The position numbers and the translations under genes were made by a program. Of a stretch of 64,000 nt of DNA, positions 11,465-21,300 are shown piece by piece. The stretch covers positions 3,847,820 through 3,911,819 of the forward strand of contig CM042998.1 in NCBI GenBank assembly GCA_023678885.1. Reading direction: 5' to 3'. Position 1 is the stretch's first letter, and each line of letters opens with the position of its first letter. Below the pieces are notes generated by a model. That model was not told where the DNA came from. It was given only the letters and a program-made list of their open reading frames with translations, and did no database searches. This DNA comes from Pogostemon cablin (taxonomy: Eukaryota > Streptophyta > Magnoliopsida > Lamiales > Lamiaceae).

Positions 11465-11985
11465 ACTCTTTTGTGATGTGGGTTTATATGAAAAGGATAG
11501 TGAGACGGGTTGACCCGTTGTTAATGCATAGTTTTTATATAGGTAAAATATGTTTATTACTAATTAAAGTATGTTTGTAATGACTAATACTATAACACTT
11601 TAAAAAGATATTTTAATTCATTATTCATTATACTTTAAAAAAATATACTTTGACTACAAATTAATATATTTTACCTACTCCCTCCGTCCCACCCAAAGAG
11701 TTCCTTTTTGCCATTTTGGTCGTCCCACCCAAAGGGTCCCATTTCCTTTTTTACATACATGAGACCTACACACCCCCTCTAATACAATTAAAATATGGAG
11801 CACACACTCTCACTAATACAACTACTCACTACACATTAAATAATAATACTCCTTAATACACGTGCCAAAAAGTAAAAGTTGCCCTTTGAGCGGACGGAGG
11901 GTATATATGGCAAGCATACTTTAACAACAAGTCGACCTGTCTCACAACACATCTCGCATAATTACCGTCTCATAAGAGATTTTGT
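11465..11985. repeat. foldback MITE copy 3, interrupted by a Stowaway MITE
   Basis: The left arm (11465-11675) carries GAGACGGGTTGACCCG and AAAGTATGTTT boxes. The right arm (11903-11985) carries CATACTTTAACAACAAGTCGACCTGTCTCAC and ends GTCTCATAAGAGATTTTG. Between them lies the element at 11678-11901. Left and right arms pair once this insert is removed, so the foldback copy is older than the Stowaway insertion. Confidence 0.6.
11678..11901. mobile_element. Stowaway-type MITE (Tc1/mariner)
   Basis: The 224-bp element begins CTCCCTCCGTCCCA and ends GCGGACGGAGGG, the classic Stowaway inverted ends, and is flanked by TA on both sides (11676-11677 and 11902-11903). It has no coding capacity. Its interior contains two CCCACCCAAAG(A/G)G boxes near the left end. 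Confidence 0.85.
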
Positions 11986-13960
11986 TTATCCTTAATGAAC
12001 CTCACATTCTTACTCTTATTTAATTGCCTAAAACCTAATACATCCACCACAAAATATACCACCACCTCAAAAAACATAACACTATACACCTTTTAATCCC
12101 CCTTTTCATTTACCCCTTATATTTTTATTTTGCAAAAGAGTGAGTGAAGTGAATGAAAAATCATACTCCAATTCCTTCCAACTAAAAAAAAATCACCAAA
12201 GAAGTATAATGTCGGATGAAAAGGCAGCATAGAAACTTAAAGTGCATTATTTAAAATATTTTCACCGATTTAAATGTTATTTTTAAGTATTTATATTGAG
12301 CTGATGTCGCGGAACTCTAGACCAACCAAGAACGAAAGTTTTCAGGTAATTCGACCAACGCCGAATGATTTGAAGTACAATTTTCGTCCAACATTGAACG
12401 AATAATCAAACTCTTATCCGACGTTGTTTGATGGTAACGAGTTATGACATCCAACGTTTGGTTGAACAGAGGCCCTTTCATCGTCTAGTCTTGGTCGAAC
12501 AGAGCCTTCTTTGGCGTTCGACCAGAGCCAAACAATTGGACCCGATTTCCACAATTTCTCATGCCAAACACAATCAATAACAACTAAACGATCATATTTC
12601 TGTTCAAAATAACACAGTTCATGGGTTTAGACTAAAATTTTACAATATAACTACACATTTAAGCACTAAAGTCCTAAATTTCTTACACATTTTCATACAT
12701 GAATTTGATTGCAAAATTATTTAAGTACATAACTATAAATCCTCAAAAAATATTTCTATAACAATAAAAAATGGCCATGGATATCAAATTTATTTAGGCT
12801 CAATTAATTATATTCTATAACTCAATTTTCAATTTTCTAATTTTATAATAATCAAATAGGGTCTTTTGAAATTATTTAATTAGGTAAATGGATAATTCAT
12901 CTCATATAAGAGAATCTGTGAGACGGTCTCACGCAAGTTTTTATTTTTTTGCAAAATTACTTTTTAGTATGTAAGAGATTCTACTTTAAAGAAACTGATA
13001 TTATTCTTTTGAAAAAAAATACTCCTCATATTTTATTTAATAAAAATATAAAAAATCGATATATATTAAAATTTGAAAAATACTAGTAATATTTTTTATT
13101 TAGAATAGTAGTAATTCATTTTCTAAATAGTAAATTTTCATGTATTAAAAATCGCAAAATCAAAATGAAAATTTTAAAAAGTAGTAATATATTTTATTAG
13201 AAAAATAATAATTTATCTTTTTAAAAAATACTATATCCTTCTCACACCACCCTTCACACTTTCCTTATTTGTCCGTCACACACCACCCTTCACACTTCAT
13301 AAAAGAAAACATCAATTTATCCAACAACCTCAAAAATTACTTTAATTTCAAATTTTCCACTCATTTTCCACATACGTACCATTACCATATATTTTTATCA
13401 CTAAAAATATTACAATACCTTCTAAAGTTAACAAATTTAATAAAAAATAACAATTTTTCTTGAACAACGTGAAACAGTAAACGGGGTGCTTCATGATGGA
13501 GGGAGTAATTTTTATTTTTATACTATTAATTATAATTAATCATAAATGGGAATTTAGATGTGAATCGGTGAAACGAGTATTTGTTATTTTAAAATGTGTA
13601 CGATTTATCCGCAAATTTTGGAATGGTTTCGAAAAACTTATTCCCTCTTACTCACAAAGAAGTTCATACTTACTAAAGATGCAGAGTTAAAAAAAAAAGT
13701 TGTTTTTTAATTTATTTTAAAATAGTTTTGTATTTTTAGATAATAAATAAATTATACAATAAGTTTTTTGAGTGGTTAATGAGTGATAATTTTAAAATTA
13801 AATGCATTGTTGAATTGTTGATTTAATGTTATTCTTATTGGTAAAGCTCCTGCGTCTCCGAGGACGAGTTTGAGGACAAAGGGGCACGGTGTGTCTCGGC
13901 ACAAGGGTCTCACTCATTCTTATGTAGGGGTGTGAACTTATTTTTTGGGAGTATAAAAAT
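11986..13960. other. AT-rich intergenic spacer
   Basis: No gene seen. 12300-12550 is a less AT-rich island with several imperfect copies, in both orientations, of a motif resembling TTGGTCGAACAGAGCC. 12905-12935 holds a short GTGAGACGGTCTCAC palindrome related to the foldback MITE ends. 13235-13305 has a local duplication of CACACCACCCTTCACACTT. 13494-13508 ends like a lone Stowaway terminus (GATGGAGGGAGTA). Confidence 0.45.
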
Positions 13961-13964
13961 AGTA

Positions 13965-14177
13965 CTTCATCCCTCCCACGTTAAGGTTTACGCTTTTTAT
14001 TTTGGGTTGTCCCAAAATAAGGTTTACATTTCCTTTTTTATCAAGTTGAACCCAAAAAAATAATTAATTATTCCATGTGGGACCTACACAAAACACTAAT
14101 ATAACTACTAATTTTACATTAAATATTATTTTTCTCACCTCACTAAATACCAACGCTAACGTTGCACGGAAGGAGTA
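13965..14177. mobile_element. degraded Stowaway-like MITE
   Basis: The left part reads CTTCATCCCTCCCACGTTAAGG and the right part AACGTTGCACGGAAGGAGTA, an eroded pair of Stowaway ends about 210 bp apart, with TA nearby on both sides. The terminal match is weaker than in the copies at 11678 and 38745. It lies about 180 bp upstream of the IF1-like start codon, so it may sit in that gene's promoter region. Confidence 0.5.
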
Positions 14178-14359
14178 CGTGTGAATTTGTGTACGAGGAT
14201 TGAGGGAATATTACGGATTCTATAGCCCGCCCCGAAACGTTCACAATCCAATCCACGAATCAAACCCGGTCTAAATATGAAATTCAGCTAGGGTTAAGTT
14301 GACTCTGCAATACCTGATCACACATCCCATATTCCACCCTAACCAAATTAACCAGAGAA

Positions 14360-15684
14360 ATGGCGATGAGATCTATCGTACCACGCGCTGGATTGTATGG
14401 TGTAATGAACAACTTGCGATCATCTGCTTCGTACATTCGCCATTTGAGCGATGGCAAAGGTCGTGTCCTCAGTGAAGAAGAGCGCGCTCAGGAAACTGTC
14501 TATATTAAGGTTTCGTTTTTCTCCCAATTACTGGATTTAGCTTCTTTTTGTACAATGTGATGATGACATTGTTTCAATTTGATGCGTGTGAAGAAAATGG
14601 AGAAGGAAATGCAGGAGAAGAAGAAAAAGAAAGCTGAGCAGGACAGAGCTGCCAAGGAGGAATCTGATAAGGTCAATTTTCACATAATTATACGTACATT
14701 TCTTTAATATTGTGTTGTTGCTCTTTTATGTGTGTATTAAATATTGTGAAATTGAGAAAAAGCATAGGTTTATAATTATGGTATATTGACTGATGGCTTT
14801 TGTTCTTTCAATGAAAAGTAGATTGAGTTTAATGTGTGTATGAATGTTTATCTATGCAATAGAATCTATTGCTTATCTTCAAGCAAACTTAGGATGCCAT
14901 TGTTGTTTTTAGTATGAAGGGCTTACCTTATGTGGGAAGAAAAAGAAAACTGGGGTATCTTGTGTTTCATCAGTCTCAATATTGATAAATGGTAATGTCA
15001 ATTTCATTCTGTTCTTGGCTCTACCTTAATACGTTCCGTAAAATTTTATTTCATCTTGCACCTAATTCTGAAATCCCACTTTATTGGATGCGTAATTAAA
15101 TGCCTCTTTTAACCACTCCAAAATGGATTCACTCTATGTTGAATTCAACCTACCTGTTACTGGAAATTGTGTTGTTCTCAGAGAGGAAAGCATTGATCGC
15201 ATTGAATACCCGTCTATTTTGTCACATTACTGTTTTTCAATATTTACGTGATGGAGTTTGGATAAATACAGCCCAATGAGTTAGCTAGGTAGACAACTGG
15301 TTGATCATGCCATATGCTCAACTTCATTTTCCGCCTGATCTGCAATTCTGCATGAAGAAAACATCAAGAGATCTAGTTCTTGCTTCTAGTTTATGTTATT
15401 AGTGTCTCAATCTTTTTTTTTTCTCCCTTTGTTATTTCCTTAAACTGACCATTTGGTAGTACGATGCAGTTACTGTTATTCTAAATTCAATGTAGGTGCT
15501 TTTCACTCTCCACACTATAAGTCTATAACATGAAAAGTTATACTAGAAAATTTGTATTCAAAGTGATTGAGTTTGATATATAGAACAGAATAGCATCGCT
15601 TAGTCTAAGGCATTTTCAGTAAATGTCATTGATTTCTTTTCTTTTTTTGTTTACCAGAAGGTTGCAGAAGACGCTAAGAAGTAA
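14360..15684 (+). CDS. small mitochondrial IF1-like protein (ATP synthase inhibitor type)
   Basis: Three exons, 14360-14509, 14594-14671 and 15658-15684, join in phase to give 84 residues. The N-terminus (MAMRSIVPRAG..., Arg and Ser rich, almost no acidic residues) looks like a mitochondrial presequence of about 30 residues. Next come SDGKGRVLSEEERAQETVYI and KKMEKEMQEKK, then a charged Lys/Glu helix to the end. GRVLSEEE resembles the inhibitory segment of mitochondrial F1-ATPase inhibitor IF1, and the layout matches the short plant mitochondrial protein typified by Arabidopsis At2g27730. The acceptor of intron 1 (GTGTGAAG) is weak but keeps the frame. In IF1 the segment inserts into F1 and blocks ATP hydrolysis; that activity is inferred here. 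Confidence 0.75.
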
Positions 15685-16399
15685 TGAGGCTTGATGTGAT
15701 GTCTTCTCTTGATGCGAACTTTTCTTTCCTGAGAGCAAATAAATGTAGATTCATGAGTATTGTTGTTCAGGCATACAGTTTGGTGACTAAACAATGATTT
15801 TCATGGAGTTCTACAGATTCTAGTGTTCAATTGGTTCGTTATGTTGAACTCAGTTTGTTTTATTCTTCCCACTATGTTCAATCAGCTGGTTAAGAAAATT
15901 CCATATAATTTTAAGAGTTAGATGTAATGTTTACCGTGCATTCATATGTGTGCTAATTTTTATTCGATAACAAACGTTTAATTTTCATTAGAAAAACTAA
16001 CAGAAAATAAAGTGTATGAATTATTATTCATTAGAAATAAGTATTGCATAACCTCGAATTATTTGAATAAGTATATTGTTAGTAATTTGCTTATCATAAA
16101 TTATGAATTTTATTAATATTTTAAATTGTATTTGTAAATTAAAATTAGAAGGTGCGAGATAGTTCACACACACACCTTGTTTTTTATTACCTTAAATAAA
16201 AAATAAAAAATTACACGTAAAGACCAAAGACAAACGGTAATGACTAATGATTGTTGTAATATTATAATTATTAAACTTATATATATAATTCTTACACAAT
16301 ATTAGTAAAACATATTCAAAAATTTTAATTATGGACATGAATTTTATAATACAAGAAATATCATTTCTAAGATCTTTCTCCATAAAAGATCAATAGTTT
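15685..16399. other. 3' flank of the IF1-like gene and spacer
   Basis: The first 200 bp probably form the 3' UTR (AATAAATG at about 15739). From 15940 on it is AT-rich with no gene. It ends in the 5-bp AGTTT (16395-16399) that is duplicated by insertion of element A. Confidence 0.5.
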
Positions 16400-17320
16400 T
16401 GTTGACGGTTGTTCTTGGCTCGTTAATTTAGTATACGGAGGATTAAGGTTTTTAATTAACGGAACCAAGAACGAATACCATCAAACACAATCAACAACTA
16501 ATAAAGACAAATAAAGATTAAAGTCTATCAAAAAATCAATTCACACCAAAGAACACAACCAAGTTTATTACTCTCCCTTAGAACAACACTCGTTTATCCA
16601 AAATTCTTACAAGTGTAATATCTAAAGTAAATCCGAATGTCCTGCCTCTCTCCTCTGAGAGAGACTATTTATATTGTCCTAACACCCTAAATCCGAGTCA
16701 ATCGTCTTGTGCCACCTGGATGAAGACAAGCCGTCTTTAATGAAGCTGTCTGGTACGCCGACCATCTGCAGGAGGAGTCTGGGCGCCGTTTGTTGCACTG
16801 CAGGGGGTTTGTAGAGTGTCTCCATCCTTTGCTGGCCTCCCATTGGTCGTTGGAGCAGGGCGTGCCAGTCAACTGTTGTCTTCTAGTTAAGATTGCTGTC
16901 CAAGATATCTCCTCTTCCCGTTAGCATTGTCTTCTAGCCTGCGGTACCTGTATTCTTTTATTATGATGCATGTCCTTTATTATCTAGTTCTCGCCGTCCT
17001 CCTTTAGTCTTTGGGCAGGTTGGCTTTCGGTGCTGAGGAGTCCGTCCGAGGTCTTGGCCAGGGGGAGGGTGACTGCCGAGGTGTCTCTCCGAAGTCGAGG
17101 GTATTTCCTGATTTCGTACTGGTTCGGCGGGTTCGTCCTTATTCGTTCTGGGCTTCCGGACTGCTATATTCCTTATTGGGCTGCTTTAATTCCCTCATCC
17201 TTTCTGTTCTCCGATTGGGCCGCCGAGGGATTGGGCCTACCATTCTAAGTATCCTGGGTCTGCTGGGTATATTGGGCCTCTTCGGTCTAATATATCATGA
17301 GGGATATAATACCCATAACA
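16400..17320 (-). repeat. element A 3' LTR
   Basis: 921 bp, from TGTTGACGGTTG to ACCCATAACA. It corresponds to the LTR at 31087-32013 along its whole length with scattered substitutions and small indels. The sequence just outside it in element orientation (17321-17332, read on minus as TTTAGGGGCTAA) is the likely polypurine tract. Confidence 0.93.
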
Positions 17321-17840
17321 TTAGCCCCTAAAGCCTGAATAATTTCATGATTTGAGATTGTTCAGGGTCGAATCGTACTTCGTAGGTTATATCCCTCATG
17401 CTTCGGTGCCTGTAACATTAGGGTTCCTTCCATCTCGGCTCTTTGTTGTTCGCAATCGTTGCCTCCTTCCTGATACATTCCTGCTTTATCGCGTTATCTG
17501 CGCCACTTTAAGATATTTTTGTTCCGGTGGGAGGGTATATCTGGTATTTGGGGATGCAACTGTTTGATTTGAATTTTGAATCTTTTTCTGACAGTTTCCC
17601 TTTTCTCGCTTCCTCTTTCTTCTCCTTTTGATTTTACCGACAGTTAGCGTTCCTTTTATCCGGTGTGCTCGTGTTCTTCTTCCATGTATTATTCTCTCCT
17701 CTTCCTCTTTTCCTTTCTTTTCCTGATTACCTCCCTTCGCGCTTCTGGACTTATCATTGTCGTGGCCTTAGGGTTTCTCATTCCCTTCCTCTCTCCGCGT
17801 TTCCCTTTACGATTATCTCGATATAGTTTGCGAGGGTTCT

Positions 17841-20681
17841 TCTTCTCTTCCCAGATCTCCTAGATCCCCTTCCCGTTCAACCGATTCTTCGCTCGGTAGT
17901 TCTGGGTCATCCTTGCCCTCATCGTCGTTGTCTTCAAAGGAGCCCTCAGATCTCCTGTCTCCATCTCGGACTGCTTTTAATCAACAGGTCATGGATTTTG
18001 TTTCTACTTTTACATTGAAACCCAATCCCAATATGGTCGACGCTGGTCCCTGATTGTTGGGCCATCTCGGGAAACTTCCATTGTGGGGTGAGAATACTCC
18101 ATTTTCTGCTGCTGAGGTTCCTTCAGTCCTTGATGACTCTTGGTTACGGAAGAGCCTTGTTATTACTCTCGGCAAGTTTCAGTGTGGGGAGGGCATCGAC
18201 TTCTATCTTCCCTCTCCCGACGCGCGTACGTGTTACGCTCCGCCAAACGCTGTGGCGGCATATGAATTGCAACTCAAACTGGGTCTTAGGTTTTCTCTCC
18301 ACCCTTGTATTCGGGAAATTTTTGAATTTTGGGATATAGCCCCGGCTCAACTGGCTCCAAACGGTTGGGCGGCCTTGATGGGGATTTTGGTCCTCTTCCG
18401 GAAGCGTAAATATTCCTTCTTGTTTGCCGCTGTGATCAACTTCCTGTACTGGATCACTTCGAATAACAGGACTAAGGGATATTATTATCTGGTGCCGCGC
18501 CACACCAACCTTGTTGCTTCTCTGCCCAGTTCTGTTAAAGGGTGGAAGAATCCTTGGTTCTGGGTTCGCGGGTCTTGGAGGGGAGATTCTGGACATGATC
18601 TTGGGGACCCTCAAAATCCCACCGTGCTCCCCAGAAGTTCTCTTCAAGCCTGTCCTCAGTTCGTGTATGTTTCTATCGGTTCTCCTTTATGTTATATGGA
18701 ACATTCTAATATTTCTTTCTTTTACTCTGTGCAGTAGGGGATACGTGTGCCCTAGAGACGCTGTCAGCCGGGTGTTCGTAAACTTTCCGAGAAGAGGTGC
18801 AATTACTAGTGGGTTCTCCGAGGGTCCAACCTTTTTGAAACCGGCTTTACCACCACGTCCATAGCCATGCCAGGTAGTCCCTCTGTGATTATTTCCTGGC
18901 TAAAGGGTTCATCGTATAGCTTTCCTTCTCGTATTAATCTTTCTTTCTTCTTTTTGTTATGCCTAGGGGAAGAAAAATGTCTACGTCTTATGCCTTACGC
19001 TGCCCGCATGGGTACGCTCCCCTCTACTCGCCAACGGGTTGCGCTCTCCAAAGGGAAGAAGAAAGCTTCCCAGACTTCTTCTCCGAAGGCCTTAGAAGTC
19101 CCACTTGTTGTGCACCCCCTTACTTCTGTTAGGATGGGGGAGGTCTCAGATCTTATCTCCCAAAGGTTGGAATCCGATCTTATTCCGGTGCCAAGTGTGG
19201 ATCCTCCGAAGGGGGGTTCCAAAAAAGCCCCTCGAGCCTCGAAGTCAAAGAAGGGAGGGTCCGAGACTGCAGTCTCTAAGTTCCTTGCCCCGAAGCAGAA
19301 ACTTAAATTAGTGGATGAGACTTTCGAAGAGGACACTCACGACAGCAATACTCTGGTTACACGTCCTTCCAAGAAGGCCAAAGACGATGATGTGGGTGTT
19401 GTTGCTATAGGTTCCTCTGTTGTTCCTCAGGATGCCGTTGAAGTTTGTGACATAAGTTCCTCTCCCTTTCCAGATGCCTTTACTCGCTCTCCTTTTGTTA
19501 TCTTGGGCCCTTCGAGTGGTGCCATGCCTTCTGAGGTTCAGCAGACCCTTGGTGGTACCTCCTATGATCCGGCACCTCGTTGTTCCCCTTCTGAGATGTG
19601 GCAGTATTACCACGGGAAGACTCCTCTGTGATTCTAGTCGCATGGCAATTCTTTCTCCGAGGGTGCGACCGAGGCTTTAATCCGGGGTCAGTTGAGGGTT
19701 GAGCAAGACAAGAGAGCTGAGCTCCAAGGAACCTTTGATGCCCTCCGCACTCGGTATGACAGTCTGTTAGGTAAATATACGGAAGAGAAAAGTGCTTTGG
19801 AGCTTCGGAACGAGGTACTTTCAGATGAGATTGCTACTTTGAAGGTCCAGCACCAGGAAGAGATCACTGCCAAGGAGAATCAGCTCCAAGCAGAGCTATC
19901 TCGGGTTCATAACAATTTCCAAGCTTTCCGTACGTCCTCGGAATAGGAACTTGACAAGGTGCGGCAAGAGAAAGAGACGTCTGAAGTTTCTCATGCTCAG
20001 AGGATTAAAGCGTCTGAAGACGTTGTTGCTGAGGTTCTGAGGGAGCGCGATGCGGCCTTGGTTGAGGTGGGGCGGGTTAAGGATGTTTTTCTTCTTTCAG
20101 AGGCTGACAATTTGTACTATAAGGATGTTCTTCTCCCGAAGAACAGGATTCATTGCTTCTGTTCTTGTGTCTCCGCTTTTGCTCAGGCTTCTGCTCGGAA
20201 GCCCTATCCTGCTTGCCTCGACGACATGCGTGATATTCTCCATCAAGCCATCAACGAGGAGAAGATGCCTCCTGGGGAAACCTTGAAGGGTGATATTGAT
20301 TTTGGGGTGCTTGGTGAGTATTTTAACTTTATTACTAATGTCCCAGAAGAGTCTTCTGATGAGTCCGAGGAGGGTGGATCCGATGAGGAGTTTGCTGAAG
20401 GTGTTTTGGATTTCGCCAGGGGTGATTATGAGGCTGAGGGTCCATCTACCGTGCCCCCTGTTGAGTCTGGAGTGGGGCCTATTCAAGAGACTCTTACGGA
20501 GACTGAGTTTTCTACCGTTGGCGATGCACAGGATGCGGGTTCAGATGTCGCTACTGTTGTTTCTGAAGTTCTGCCTGCCTGGGGCTTTACCGTTCTTTCA
20601 ATTCCACCGATCCCCGAGATTAGTTTTATCTCGGATTGCACCGCTGATGTCTGCATTTTCCCGAGGTCGAAGACTGTCTAG
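17841..20681 (+). pseudogene. element A antisense ORF 1 (Transposase_28-type domain, coiled coil, acidic tail)
   Basis: This lies on the strand opposite gag-pol. A Ser-rich N-terminal stretch (17841-17990) leads through MDFVSTFTLKPNPN to an in-frame TGA at 18051. Then follows about 200 residues of the Putative gypsy type transposon (Transposase_28) domain, with LGLRFSLHP, LAPNGWAALMGILVL and KGYYYLVPR. Probable introns are 18665-18734 and 18874-18966. The next exon gives a Lys/Ser-rich linker, a heptad-rich helix (19692-19940) and an acidic tail (EESSDESEEGGSDEE). From 18967 to 20681 one frame runs through, broken only by TGA 19629, TAG 19635 and TAG 19944. The protein's function is unknown. 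The stops make this copy defective. Confidence 0.75.
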
Positions 20682-21300
20682 GCTACCTTGGGTGATTCTG
20701 AAGACGTGGCACAGAGAAGTGGGATCCACAGTCTATAGAGGTGGTTGATTCCGAAACCTTTCAAGAAGACCAATGAAGTATCACCAAGTCCCTAGTGTCG
20801 AATAGGGTGTATTTTTCTTGTTAAGGACTTATTTTGTACCTCTTTTGCATTCCTTTTATTTATTGATTGATAGGATTTTGAATTCTTTCTGCTGTCGTTG
20901 TAACCCATTTATTTACGAATGAAACATTTTTTTGTTCCATTAATGAACTTATTGAGGGTGTTTTGGTAGTTTACCTCTAATTTCAAACATAACCGCCATT
21001 TTTCTTGGAAGTTGTAGGCTCTCATTTTCCCAGCCGTTGGATCCCAACCATTTTTGCTCTATAGTTTCAAATGATGATTCCTGTTGCCCCTTGCCTTGTC
21101 AGGCAGTTTCCTCTTTGGTTTTTTGAATTTCAAATCTTTCGTATCTTCTCCCTATATTCTCTATTTTTTTTAATTTAATTCTTTTGATTTCTTTACGATT
21201 TCTAGAATTTTGCTATCTTTGTGCATTCTGAGAATCTGCTTTCTCCCGTCTGCCACTTCGCCAAAACCCTAACTTTCCATTCTTTGTTCGAGTCCCAAAA
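20682..21300. other. spacer between the two antisense ORFs of element A
   Basis: About 620 bp with no open frame of note, T-rich on the plus strand (20820-21200). It could hold the 3' end of antisense ORF 1 and the promoter of antisense ORF 2. No clear TATA box was identified. Confidence 0.4.

Noticed and set aside
18144..18647. 167-codon open frame on the minus strand across antisense ORF 1
   Set aside because: It is the mirror of the Transposase_28-type coding frame and its translation is rich in Pro and Arg without family features.
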